In this document: positions 48,952 to 57,562 of the stretch, piece by piece
Numbering within the stretch: the first letter of the stretch is position 1
Layout: every line of letters begins with the position of its first letter
Origin: Selenomonadales bacterium
Lineage (GTDB): Bacteria > Bacillota > Negativicutes > Sporomusales > UBA7701
DNA: 63,758 bases
Reading direction: 5' to 3'
NCBI GenBank assembly: GCA_018434945.1
Contig: JAHDOI010000079.1
Location: 1-63,758, forward strand
The notes under the pieces: generated by a model
The model's input: the letters and a program-made list of their open reading frames with translations, nothing else
Told to the model about the DNA's origin: nothing
The model's database searches: none
Translations under genes and position numbers: made by a program

Positions 48952-50769
48952 ATGGCGAACGGATACATGGGGAAAATCCTCGAGATAGATCTGACAAGCA
49001 AGAAAATCGGAACAATTGACACTGACATGAAGATCGCCGAAAAATTCGTCGGCGGACGGGGACTGGGCGCGAGATACCTGTGGGAAAGGGTGAAGACTCC
49101 CGGTCTTGACCCGCTCAGCCCGCAGAACCCTCTGATGATATTCACCGGGCCGCTCACCGGCACCATCCTGCCCGGTCCCTCGCGGCTGGTTGTGTGCACC
49201 AAAGCGGCCAACACCTCGCCGGCGTCCTCGTCCTATCCAAAGGCGTCGACAGTGGCTTATTCCTGTATGGGAGGCCAGATCGGCCCCGAAATAAAATTCG
49301 CCGGCTATGACGGCGTCATTATCACCGGCAAGAGCGAGAAACCTGCCTATATCGTGATCGACGACAGCAAGGTCGAGATCAGGGACGCCGCCAAGCTGTG
49401 GGGCAAAAATACCAACCAGACCGACCTGCTGCTCAGCCAGGAGCTGGGGCCGACCTTCCGCACGATGTACATCGGCCCGGCGGGCGAAAACCTGGTGAAA
49501 TACGCGGGCATCATAACCGAGTCGTCGCGGGCCGCCGGCCGCTCCGGGGTCGGCTGCGTGATGGGCTCGAAGAACCTCAAGGCGATCGCCGTCCGCGGCA
49601 CCAACATCGTGCCGGTGGCCGACATGGAAGGCCTGGTGGCGCTCCGCAAGGAAATGTTCAACGCCCTGAAAACCTGGAACGGCTACGACCAGTGGCGGCG
49701 CTGGGGCACGGCGGCGATGCTGCTCGCCTCCAGTCAGGCCGGCACCCAGGCCACGAAAAACTTCCGGGAGGGCACCGACCTGCAGGGGGCAAAAATCGGC
49801 GCGCCCATCTCCGAAAAGGAGTTCTGGGTCAAGCACCGCTCCTGCTTCCAGTGCCCGCTGCACTGCATGAAGATCGGCCAGGTGACGAGCGGCCCGTATA
49901 AGGGCACCATCGCCGAAGGTCCGGAATACGAGACAGGCACCATGCATGGCTCCAACTGCCAGGTCACCGACGTCGCCGGGATGATGAAATCGATCGAGCT
50001 GGCCGACGACCTGGGCTTTGACAGCATTTCGGTCGCCAACGTCCTGGCCTTCGTCATGGACCTGTACGACAAGGGCGTAGTCACCAGCGCCGACCTTGAC
50101 GGCATCGAGATGAAGTGGGGCAATGTCGAGGGCATGATCGCCCTGCAGAAGAAGATCGCCTACCGCGAAGGCGTCGGCGCCATCCTGGCCGAGGGCGTCA
50201 AAGCGGCCGCCGCCAAATTCGGCAAGGACGCGGACAAATTCGCCATGCATATCAAGGGCCAGGAGATCGCCGCCTGGAACATCCCCGCCAACCACGGCTT
50301 CGCCATCGTCTACGGCACCTCAAACCGCGGCGCCTGCCACCAGGTCGGGCCGACGGTCGAAGAGCAGCAGCGCCGCACCATGTGCGACACCGTCGTCATC
50401 TGCCGGTTCCTCTATTACGGCATCGGCACCGCCCTGTTCCAGAAGGCGCTCAATACCGTCACCGGCTGGAAGCTGGACGACGCGGCCTTCTTCCGCGTGG
50501 CCGACCGCATCTGGAACCAGGAGAAGGTCTTCAACGCCCGCGAAGGCTTCCGCCGCGTGGACGATTATGTGCCCAAGCGGATGACCACCGACGCCTTCAC
50601 CGCGGGGCCGAAGAAGGGGGCTATCCTGCCGCCTGACAAACAAGAGCAGATTCTCGACGAATACTATACGAAGCGCGGCTGGGACACCAAGACCAGCCTG
50701 CCGACCGAGGCCAAACTGAAGGAACTCGATTTGGGCGACCTTGCGCCCGTGGTGCAGGGTCTCAGGTAA
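48952..50769 (+). CDS. aor: tungsten-dependent aldehyde:ferredoxin oxidoreductase
   Basis: A 605-residue AOR-family enzyme (family about 600-620) that interconverts aldehydes and carboxylic acids with a bis-pterin tungsten cofactor and a 4Fe-4S cluster. It starts with the family pattern KILEIDLTSKKI and GGRGLGARYLWERV. The cluster ligands are in CFQCPLHCMK (about residue 300), and DLGFDSISVAN (about 355) is typical for the cofactor domain. It has no signal peptide. The gene pairs with the Tat-signal Fe-S subunit upstream and with a GltD-like flavoprotein downstream, reminiscent of AorA-AorB-AorC. The physiological aldehyde is not known. Confidence 0.95.
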   Translation: MANGYMGKILEIDLTSKKIGTIDTDMKIAEKFVGGRGLGARYLWERVKTPGLDPLSPQNPLMIFTGPLTGTILPGPSRLVVCTKAANTSPASSSYPKASTVAYSCMGGQIGPEIKFAGYDGVIITGKSEKPAYIVIDDSKVEIRDAAKLWGKNTNQTDLLLSQELGPTFRTMYIGPAGENLVKYAGIITESSRAAGRSGVGCVMGSKNLKAIAVRGTNIVPVADMEGLVALRKEMFNALKTWNGYDQWRRWGTAAMLLASSQAGTQATKNFREGTDLQGAKIGAPISEKEFWVKHRSCFQCPLHCMKIGQVTSGPYKGTIAEGPEYETGTMHGSNCQVTDVAGMMKSIELADDLGFDSISVANVLAFVMDLYDKGVVTSADLDGIEMKWGNVEGMIALQKKIAYREGVGAILAEGVKAAAAKFGKDADKFAMHIKGQEIAAWNIPANHGFAIVYGTSNRGACHQVGPTVEEQQRRTMCDTVVICRFLYYGIGTALFQKALNTVTGWKLDDAAFFRVADRIWNQEKVFNAREGFRRVDDYVPKRMTTDAFTAGPKKGAILPPDKQEQILDEYYTKRGWDTKTSLPTEAKLKELDLGDLAPVVQGLR

Positions 50770-50835
50770 GAAGACGGTCGTGTCGTGCCAGTTGGTTTTG
50801 CCAACTGGCACGGCAATGTTGGGGGAGTGGCGTTC

Positions 50836-51297
50836 ATGGAACGGGTGACGCCGGTGATGATGGGCGTGGTCGCCGCCGCACTGGCGGTTATGGCCCAGGC
50901 CTTTCTATGGGTGGTGCCGCCTCCGGCTTACGGACTGTGCATCGTCTGTCACGGCCGCGATCTCATTGTATGGTTGGCCGGCACGCTGACAGGCCTGCCT
51001 GTCCAGGTGGCCGAGGCCAGCTCCGCCTGGCCGCTGCTGACGGTGCTCGGCGTTTTCCTCGGCGCTCGCTATGCGGCCGCCGAGCACGGCGAATACCGAG
51101 ATCAATGGGTCGAGCCCCGCTTCACCGCCTTTTTCTGCGGGATGGGGGTAATGATCCTCGGACTGCTGATTATGGGCTGTCCGACCCGGCTGCTGCTCCG
51201 CGCCGCATACGGCGACCCCATCGGCGCGGCCGGCGCGGTTTTCGTGCTCCTCGGCGTGGCTGCCGCCACAATTGTGATGCGCAGGAGGGCGGGCTGA
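50836..51297 (+). CDS. YeeE/YedE family membrane protein, N-terminal half
   Basis: A 153-residue membrane protein with about four hydrophobic segments and one YeeE/YedE repeat signature, LLIMGCPTRLLLRAAYGD (about residue 113), whose Cys is the conserved one. YedE-type carriers move sulfur compounds such as thiosulfate, or are linked to selenium metabolism; they normally have two such repeats in one chain. The second half is encoded by the next gene, which overlaps by one base. ATG at 50836 follows GGGGGAG. Confidence 0.82.
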   Translation: MERVTPVMMGVVAAALAVMAQAFLWVVPPPAYGLCIVCHGRDLIVWLAGTLTGLPVQVAEASSAWPLLTVLGVFLGARYAAAEHGEYRDQWVEPRFTAFFCGMGVMILGLLIMGCPTRLLLRAAYGDPIGAAGAVFVLLGVAAATIVMRRRAG

Positions 51298-51863
51298 TGC
51301 TGCCGGCCTTCATCAGCCTCATTTTCGGGTTCATCATCGGCTACATGGCCCAGCGATCGCGGATGTGCTTCATCGGCGGCCTGCGCGATTATATCCTCGT
51401 GCGCGACACCGCCCTGCTCAAAGGCCTGGTCGCCTTTTTCGCGACAGCGGCGGTGCTCTTCCCGCTCGCCCAAGCCATGGGTGGCGAAACGACCGGCTAC
51501 CCCTGGTACGAACGTGCGAGCAGGACGGCCGCGGCGGTCGACGCCGCCAGGGAGTTCTATATATTCGCCGCCTGCGTCATCCCCGACGAGGTGCTGCTGG
51601 CCATAAAACGGGCCACAGAAGTGCCCTTCCGCGGCGTTTCCCTGCCCGGCGGCCTGATGGTGAGCTATGCCGCCCTGATGGCCATCGTCTGCGGCCTGGG
51701 GATCGGCTACCTGTCCACAGTGGCCAACGGCTGCCCCGTGCGCCAGCATGTTATGGCCGCATCAGGCAACAGGAGCGCCGGTGTCTATCTCCTCGGCTTT
51801 TACGCCGGCGCGCTCGTCTATAACTATCTTATCTTCCCGCTTATCAACAAATTATTGCAGTAG
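51297..51863 (+). CDS. YeeE/YedE family membrane protein, C-terminal half
   Basis: A 188-residue membrane protein with about five hydrophobic segments. RSRMCFIGGLRDYILVRD near the N-terminus and ANGCPVRQHVMAASG (about residue 143) carry the conserved YeeE/YedE Cys sites. Together with the preceding 153-residue protein it makes up one full two-repeat carrier. Its ATG overlaps the TGA of the first half (TGATG), so translation is coupled. GGAGGG lies upstream. Confidence 0.82.
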   Translation: MLPAFISLIFGFIIGYMAQRSRMCFIGGLRDYILVRDTALLKGLVAFFATAAVLFPLAQAMGGETTGYPWYERASRTAAAVDAAREFYIFAACVIPDEVLLAIKRATEVPFRGVSLPGGLMVSYAALMAIVCGLGIGYLSTVANGCPVRQHVMAASGNRSAGVYLLGFYAGALVYNYLIFPLINKLLQ

Positions 51864-51875
51864 GCGGTGACTATC

Positions 51876-52436
51876 ATGCCTTATTCCCGTCGCACGTTCA
51901 TCAAGATGGCCGGCGCCGCCGCCGTAACGGTCGCGGCCTTAGGGTCCGCCAGCCTCCTTCCCGCCGAGGCCGGGCTCGTCAGACCGCCCGGCGCGGTGGC
52001 GGAGAGCGATTTCCGGCATATCTGCCTGCGCTGCCACCAGTGTCTCGACGCCTGCCCGGAAAAGGCAATCGCTTCGGCTCATCTCGGCGCCGGCTGGAGC
52101 AACGTAGCCACGCCGCTGCTCGCGGACGGCTGCACGCTGTGCATGAAATGCACCGAGCGCTGCCCTTCGGGGGCGTTGGCAAGAATACCGGCCGCCGAGG
52201 CTAAGATGGGCACCGCCGTCGTACTCGAAAAAGAGTGTGTGGGCTGCGACAAGTGCATTAAACCCTGCCCGACCGGCGCAATCAGCAAGGTGCCCGGCAA
52301 ACGTCTCGTGGCCGTCGACCCGGCAAGATGCACCGGCTGTTACACCTGCGTCAAAGCCTGTCCCGTCAAGCCGGTGGCCATTAAGGTTACGGCGGCGGGG
52401 GCCAGGCGTCTGGCCTTCTCGACCGCGAAAACTTAG
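51876..52436 (+). CDS. Tat-exported polyferredoxin (NapG-like)
   Basis: A 186-residue protein. A textbook Tat signal, YSRRTFIKMAGAAAVTVAAL, is followed by a cleavage-like LPAEA (about residue 30). Four Cys groups follow: CLRCHQCLDACP, CTLCMKCTERCP, CVGCDKCIKPCP and CTGCYTCVKACP, for four 4Fe-4S clusters. It should act outside the inner membrane as an electron wire, as NapG does, probably with the NapH-like protein at 56617. ATG at 51876 is preferred over GTG at 51867 because of the gap to AGGCGGTGA. Confidence 0.88.
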   Translation: MPYSRRTFIKMAGAAAVTVAALGSASLLPAEAGLVRPPGAVAESDFRHICLRCHQCLDACPEKAIASAHLGAGWSNVATPLLADGCTLCMKCTERCPSGALARIPAAEAKMGTAVVLEKECVGCDKCIKPCPTGAISKVPGKRLVAVDPARCTGCYTCVKACPVKPVAIKVTAAGARRLAFSTAKT

Positions 52437-52449
52437 AGGGAGAATGACC

Positions 52450-53598
52450 ATGGCCATCTACCTGGACAACGCGGCGACCTCCTGGCCAAAGCACCCGGCC
52501 GTGCTCGCCGCCATGCAGGATTACCTGTCCACGGCCGGGGGCAATCCCGGCAGGTCGGGGCACAGCATGTCGGTGGAAGCAGCCCGCATAGTATTCGCGG
52601 CCCGCGAAGGGCTGGGCCGGCTGTTCAACGCCGCATCGCCCGACCGGGTTACTTTCGCCAAGAACGCCACCGAGGCATTAAATATGATCATCTTCGGCCT
52701 GCTCGGAGCGGGCGGCCATGTCGTCACCACCGGCATTGAGCACAACGCCGTCATGCGGCCGCTGCGCAGGCTGGAGTCGCTGGGAGCCGCCCTGACGGTG
52801 GTGCCGTGCGACCGGACGGGCATGGTGGACCCCGATGACGTGAAAAGAGTTGTCACCAAAAACACCAGGCTGATTATCGCGACCCATGCCTCCAACGTCA
52901 CCGGTGCAATCATGCCGGTCGCCGCACTCGGCCGCATCGCGCGGGAATGCGGTGTGCCTTTCGCTGTCGACGCCGCCCAGACGGCCGGTTGCGTGCCCAT
53001 CGACATGCAGGCCGACAACATCGATCTGCTCGCCTTCACCGGCCACAAGGGGCTGGGCGGGCCGCAGGGCACAGGCGGGCTGGCGCTGTCCCCCGCGGTC
53101 GAGCTGCCGCCGCTGCTCTACGGCGGCACCGGCAGCGTGTCCGAGGCCGAATACCAGCCGGACTTCCTGCCCGACCGCCTGGAAAGCGGCACCCTCAACG
53201 CCGTAGGCATCGCCGGCCTGGGGGCCGCGGTGGCCGAACTGGCGAAGACCGGGGTCGCCATGCTCGCCGCCCACAAGCAGGGCCTTGTCGCCGCGCTCGT
53301 GAAAGGGGCGGCCTCCATCCCCGGCATCACCGTTTACGGGCCGGCGGACGCGGCGGACAACGCCGGCGTAGTCTCCCTCAACTTTGACGGACTGGTCTGC
53401 TCGGAAGTGGGGCTGGCCCTCGACCGGGCGTTCGGCATCCTGACCCGGACGGGCCTGCACTGCGCCCCGGCCGCCCACAGGACGATCGGCACATTCCCCC
53501 AGGGGACGGTGAGGCTCAGCGTCAGCCGGTTCACGACCAGGGAAGAAATCGGCCGGGTGGTAAGCGCCCTGGGCCAGATTGCCGAAATGGCGAGGTGA
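52450..53598 (+). CDS. class V aminotransferase, cysteine desulfurase family
   Basis: A 382-residue PLP enzyme of the cysteine desulfurase family. It starts YLDNAATSWPKHPAVLAAM. The PLP-Lys lies in AFTGHKGLGGPQGTGG (about residue 200), and the active-site Cys is in TGLHCAPAAHRTIGT (about residue 338). This is the branch often found with YedE, YedF and selenium genes, and it takes sulfur (or selenium) from Cys (or Sec). Adjacent DUF3343 may be the acceptor. ATG at 52450 is nine bases after GAGGGAG; 52444 is possible. Confidence 0.9.
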   Translation: MAIYLDNAATSWPKHPAVLAAMQDYLSTAGGNPGRSGHSMSVEAARIVFAAREGLGRLFNAASPDRVTFAKNATEALNMIIFGLLGAGGHVVTTGIEHNAVMRPLRRLESLGAALTVVPCDRTGMVDPDDVKRVVTKNTRLIIATHASNVTGAIMPVAALGRIARECGVPFAVDAAQTAGCVPIDMQADNIDLLAFTGHKGLGGPQGTGGLALSPAVELPPLLYGGTGSVSEAEYQPDFLPDRLESGTLNAVGIAGLGAAVAELAKTGVAMLAAHKQGLVAALVKGAASIPGITVYGPADAADNAGVVSLNFDGLVCSEVGLALDRAFGILTRTGLHCAPAAHRTIGTFPQGTVRLSVSRFTTREEIGRVVSALGQIAEMAR

Positions 53599-53603
53599 GC
53601 GCC

Positions 53604-53873
53604 TTGAGCGAGCCGTGCGGTATAATCACCTTCTTCTCCTCCCAGCACGCCGTCCAGGCGGAAAAGGTGCTGAAAAGGTCCGGCCTTTCGGTGGAGCTTA
53701 TCCCCGGGCCGAAAGATATAAGCCCCAACTGTGGCGTGGCCCTGAAATGCGCCCTCCGGGACCTCGCCGCCGCCGAGGCGCGGTTGCGCGAGGCCGGCAT
53801 CCGCTACGAAGCCGGCCACAGTTACGTCCTCGTCGCCTCGAAATCGCTGCTCGATAAACTCCTGGGGCGGTGA
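53604..53873 (+). CDS. DUF3343 protein, putative sulfur/selenium carrier
   Basis: An 89-residue DUF3343 protein with ITFFSSQHAVQAEKVLKRSG and the Cys-containing loop SPNCGVALKCAL (about residue 42). The family is linked to sulfur or selenium transfer through its neighbours. It comes right after the cysteine desulfurase-like gene. TTG at 53604 is five bases after GAGGTGA; GTG at 53595, which overlaps the previous stop codon, is an alternative that adds three residues. Confidence 0.8.
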   Translation: MSEPCGIITFFSSQHAVQAEKVLKRSGLSVELIPGPKDISPNCGVALKCALRDLAAAEARLREAGIRYEAGHSYVLVASKSLLDKLLGR

Positions 53874-53877
53874 CGCC

Positions 53878-54600
53878 GTGGACAACACCCGCCTGAGCCT
53901 CGTAGAGCACCTGACCGATCTGCGCCAGGCCATGATCGCCGCCCTGGCCGCCCTGGCCGTCGCCACAGCCGCCGGCTATTTTATGGCCCCGGCCGTTTTT
54001 TCCGGTCTGAAGACGGTGCTGCCCGGCGTGCAGATGGTCTTCTTCGGGCCGCTGGACGGCTTCTACCTGCAGCTCCGCCTGGCGGTGACCATCGGGCTTA
54101 TCCTCTCTTTTCCCGTGACGGTGGCCAGCGCCGCCTGGTTCGTGGCTCCCGGCCTGCGCGAGGAGGAGAAACGCCTTGCGGTTGCGGCCGGCGTGGCGGC
54201 GACCGTACTGTTAGCCGCCGGGGTAAGCTACGCCCTGTTCGTGGTCCTGCCGGTGGTGATGGTTTTCCTCATGAGCTTCTCCACCCCCGAAATGACGCCT
54301 TTTATCGCCGCCGAGGAATACCTCTCCTTCGTCCTCTCCTTCATCATTTACGGCGGCCTCGTTTTTCAGCTGCCATTATTTATTTTTATTCTCTTAAAGA
54401 CCGACCTCATATCGCCCGCCCTTATCGGCGGCCAGCGCAAGCTGCTGGCCGCGGTCCTGACGGGGTTGACGCTGTTTTTTTCCCCGGGCGGCGATCTTAC
54501 CGTCCAGCTTTTGCTGGCTGTACCGCTTTTCCTGCTTTTCGAAGGCGCCGTGCTGCTGGCGAAGCTGGTCAGAGGCAGGCGCAACAGCCAAAAGGAGTGA
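53878..54600 (+). CDS. tatC: TatC, twin-arginine translocase subunit, copy 1
   Basis: A 240-residue TatC with six hydrophobic segments. The N-terminal LSLVEHLTDLRQ motif that binds Tat signals and PVTVASAAWFVAPGLREEEKR (about residues 80-100) with the conserved Pro and Glu are present. It starts GTG four bases behind DUF3343 and overlaps the next frame. Both Tat-signal proteins in this operon are its likely cargo. No tatA or tatB gene is in the window. Confidence 0.92.
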   Translation: MDNTRLSLVEHLTDLRQAMIAALAALAVATAAGYFMAPAVFSGLKTVLPGVQMVFFGPLDGFYLQLRLAVTIGLILSFPVTVASAAWFVAPGLREEEKRLAVAAGVAATVLLAAGVSYALFVVLPVVMVFLMSFSTPEMTPFIAAEEYLSFVLSFIIYGGLVFQLPLFIFILLKTDLISPALIGGQRKLLAAVLTGLTLFFSPGGDLTVQLLLAVPLFLLFEGAVLLAKLVRGRRNSQKE

Positions 54601-54608
54601 TGCTGAAC

Positions 54609-56597
54609 ATGGCTCAGGAGGATATTCGGGTCACGGTCAAGGGGCAGGTGCAAAAACCAGGGACGTATGCGGCCAAAGCCGGAGAAAACATGCTTGACGC
54701 CGTCTTCGCCCACGCAGGCGGCCTGGCCGACAGCCGGTTCTCGCTGCGCGCCGTCCTCGTCGGCGGTGCGCGCGGGCATTTTGCCGCCGCGGACGAGCTT
54801 GCCGCCCCGCTGACTTCGCCCGCGGAGCTTATGGTCGTCGACAGCGGCAGCTGCCTGGTCAACTTTGTCCGCCTGCTGTTTGCCTATAACAAAACGGTGC
54901 AGGCCGGCTACGGGGGTTGCCCCGCCTGCCGCGGCGCCCTGGCCGCCGGCGCCCGCCTGCTTGCCAGGCTGTGCACGCCCCTGAGGAGCGCCGCCGACCT
55001 GACCGAGCTTGAAAGGCAGGCGGGAGTCGCTAATCCCGCCTGCCCCGACCAGTGCAGCGGCCTCAAGCCTCTTGCCAGCGCCCTCGATCAATGGCGGGAG
55101 GAATTCGCCGAGCACGCCGCCGGCCACTGCCGGGCCAGCATCTGCGCGGAGCTCATGCTTAGTCCCTGCAACAACGCCTGCCCCGCCGACGTCGACCTGC
55201 CGGGCACCATCGCCCTGACCCAGCTGGGCCGGTACACCGACGCCGTTGCCCTGGGTCGGCATGACAACCCCTTCTTCCTGACCTGCGGCCATGTGTGCGA
55301 GGAGCCCCCCTGCCAGAAGAACTGCAAGCGGCTCAATTTCGACGACGCCATCTACTCGCAGAGCCTGCACCGTTACGCCGGCGAGAAGGCCGCCAGGGCC
55401 GCCGGCGGGCTCGGCAAGGCCCTGACCCACGATACCATCAGACCCGGCACCAAGTCCGGCAGGAAGGTGGCCGTGGCCGGCGCCGGGCCGGCCGGCCTCG
55501 CAGCCGCCCACTTCCTGGCGAGGCTGGGCCACAAGGTCGTCGTCTACGACCGCAACCCCAAGCCGGGGGGGATGATGACCTACGGCATCCCGGCCTACCG
55601 GCTGCCGCCGGCAACGGTGGAGGCCGAGATAGCGGCCATCGCCGCTCTGGGCGTGGAAATCCGCGGCGGCTGCGCCCTTGGCCGTAACATAACCCTTTCC
55701 CGGCTGCGGGAAGAATACGACGCCGTGCTGCTCGCTCTGGGCAACGGCAAAAGCCGCAGTCTGGGCATACCGGGCGAAGACCTGCCCGGCGTGATCCCCG
55801 CCCTCGACTTCCTCCGTCAGGTGGCCGACACCGGCGCGGCGGAGGTCGGCCGGCGGGTGCTCGTCGTCGGCGGCGGCAATGTAGCCGTCGACGTGGCCCG
55901 CACCGCCAGGCGCCTGGGCGCGGAGCACGTCGTCATGATGTGTGTCGAGGACAGATTCGAAATGCCGGCCTCTCCGGGTGAGATACAAGCGGCCGAGGAC
56001 GAGGGCATCACGATCAGCGTCCTCGCAGTCCCGCTCGCCTTCAGCGGCGACGGCCGCGTTGCCGGTGCCCTCTGCACGGCAATAAAGCCCGGGCCTTACG
56101 ATGTCCTGGGGCGGCGCTGGCCGCCGGCGCCGCTCCGGGAAGCGGGCAGGGATGAGGAGTACGACACGGTCATAATCGCCATCGGCCAGATGACGGAGTT
56201 CGACGGCCTAGAGGACAGCGGACTGGCCTGCACCAAAGTGTTCATCGCCTGCCCTGACGGCCATGCCACCAGTCTGCCTGGCGTTTTCGCCGCCGGCGAC
56301 TGCGCCGGCGCTCTTAACTCCGTTGTCAAGGCGGTGGGCAGCGGCAAAGCGGCGGCCTTCGCCATCGACCGCTTCCTCACCGGGGCGGGCCGGAAGCTGA
56401 ATTCCCCCCTGCGAAGCAAACTGGGCTGCAGCGAGGGGGAATACGCCTGGGCAGCCGCCAGGCGTGCCCGTATGCCCGAGCAGGACCCCGCCGTCCGGGT
56501 GGGCAACTTCGCGCCGGTGGAACTGGGCCTGGACGACAGCCGGGCCGCCGCCGAGATGCTGCGCTGCATCTGCGCCGCCAAGGGCGGCAGGCAGTAA
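54609..56597 (+). CDS. SLBB-NuoF-GltD-like flavoprotein (AorC-like)
   Basis: A 662-residue fusion. Residues about 3-70 form an SLBB-like domain (TVKGQVQKPGTYAAKAGENML). Residues 85-165 contain GGCPACRGALAAGARLL, like the NuoF 4Fe-4S site. From about 175 it is a glutamate-synthase small-subunit-like module with CNNACPADVDLPG and CEEPPCQKNCKR Fe-S ligands, the FAD site GAGPAGLAAAH (about 290) and the NAD(P)H site GGGNVAVDVAR (about 419). It should pass electrons between NAD(P)H and the operon's Fe-S proteins, as AorC does. ATG at 54609 or 54600. Confidence 0.88.
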   Translation: MAQEDIRVTVKGQVQKPGTYAAKAGENMLDAVFAHAGGLADSRFSLRAVLVGGARGHFAAADELAAPLTSPAELMVVDSGSCLVNFVRLLFAYNKTVQAGYGGCPACRGALAAGARLLARLCTPLRSAADLTELERQAGVANPACPDQCSGLKPLASALDQWREEFAEHAAGHCRASICAELMLSPCNNACPADVDLPGTIALTQLGRYTDAVALGRHDNPFFLTCGHVCEEPPCQKNCKRLNFDDAIYSQSLHRYAGEKAARAAGGLGKALTHDTIRPGTKSGRKVAVAGAGPAGLAAAHFLARLGHKVVVYDRNPKPGGMMTYGIPAYRLPPATVEAEIAAIAALGVEIRGGCALGRNITLSRLREEYDAVLLALGNGKSRSLGIPGEDLPGVIPALDFLRQVADTGAAEVGRRVLVVGGGNVAVDVARTARRLGAEHVVMMCVEDRFEMPASPGEIQAAEDEGITISVLAVPLAFSGDGRVAGALCTAIKPGPYDVLGRRWPPAPLREAGRDEEYDTVIIAIGQMTEFDGLEDSGLACTKVFIACPDGHATSLPGVFAAGDCAGALNSVVKAVGSGKAAAFAIDRFLTGAGRKLNSPLRSKLGCSEGEYAWAAARRARMPEQDPAVRVGNFAPVELGLDDSRAAAEMLRCICAAKGGRQ

Positions 56598-56616
56598 CCT
56601 GTGGAGGGTGAGAAGG

Positions 56617-57549
56617 ATGAAACCTCGTCAACTCAAAATCGCCCGGACTGCCAGCCAGATCGTCTTCTTCCTGCTCCTGGCCGCCTTGCTTGTCGGCACG
56701 TTCTGCTCGGTAAGCCTTGGCGGTGATTATTACCTCTCCTGCCCGCTGGGCGTGTTGCAGCTTACCCTTGGAGCGAGGGAAATGCTTGTCGGCGCCGTCG
56801 TCTCCGGCCTGCTGCTCATCGGCCTTACCCTGCTCCTCGGGCGGGTGTTCTGCGGCTGGATCTGCCCGTTCGGCGCCCTGACCGACTGGCTTCGTAAGCC
56901 GCTGGCCCGCTGCCGCGCCGCCCGCGCCGACGGCCCCGCCCTGCACCCGGACAACAAGGTTCTCAAGTACGGCGTCCTCGGCGGCGTGCTGCTGGCGGCG
57001 GGCATCTTCCGTTCCCCGGCGTTCTGCACAATTTGCCCGGTGGGCACAACCTGCCGCACCGCCGGCCTCCAGGGCGTCAACTTCGGGCTGGAGACGGCGA
57101 CCGTGCCCCTCATCCTCAGCCTGGAGACAGTCAACAGACGCTTCTGGTGCAAGGTTCTTTGCCCCATCGGCGCCTTGCTGGCCGTGTTCGCGCGCTTCCG
57201 GCTGGCCAAGATCCGCCTGCCGTTCGCCGCCTGCGCGGGCTGCAACCGCTGCGAGCAGGCCTGTGCAATGGGTAATTCGCCGCGCCAGGGGCACGAGTGT
57301 CTGAAAACCGACCCGACGGTGCTCCAGGCCCTCATAGAATACGGCGTCCCCGACCTCCTCGACCGCCCCGGGCAATACGAACGGGCGCCGCAGCCGCTGC
57401 GGGACTTGCTGGACGCCAAGGCCGGCTCGCTGTCGGTTTCCGGTGCCGAGTGCACCAGCTGCTATTCCTGCGTTGCCGCCTGCCCGGTGCTCAACAGGCA
57501 GGCGGACAAGAGCGGCGCTGTCGACCAGTCCGCGCAGATAAGCGCCTGA
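56617..57549 (+). CDS. NapH-like membrane polyferredoxin
   Basis: A 310-residue protein with about four to five membrane segments. The NapH/RnfD-like loop motifs CGWICPFGAL (about residue 82), CTICPVGTTC and KVLCPIGALL face the membrane edge, and two 4Fe-4S sites CAGCNRCEQAC and CTSCYSCVAACP follow near the C-terminus. It probably carries electrons between the quinone pool and the Tat-exported polyferredoxin at 51876, the way NapH works with NapG. ATG at 56617 follows GGAGGG. Confidence 0.88.
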   Translation: MKPRQLKIARTASQIVFFLLLAALLVGTFCSVSLGGDYYLSCPLGVLQLTLGAREMLVGAVVSGLLLIGLTLLLGRVFCGWICPFGALTDWLRKPLARCRAARADGPALHPDNKVLKYGVLGGVLLAAGIFRSPAFCTICPVGTTCRTAGLQGVNFGLETATVPLILSLETVNRRFWCKVLCPIGALLAVFARFRLAKIRLPFAACAGCNRCEQACAMGNSPRQGHECLKTDPTVLQALIEYGVPDLLDRPGQYERAPQPLRDLLDAKAGSLSVSGAECTSCYSCVAACPVLNRQADKSGAVDQSAQISA

Positions 57550-57562
57550 AAGGGGCATTGCC

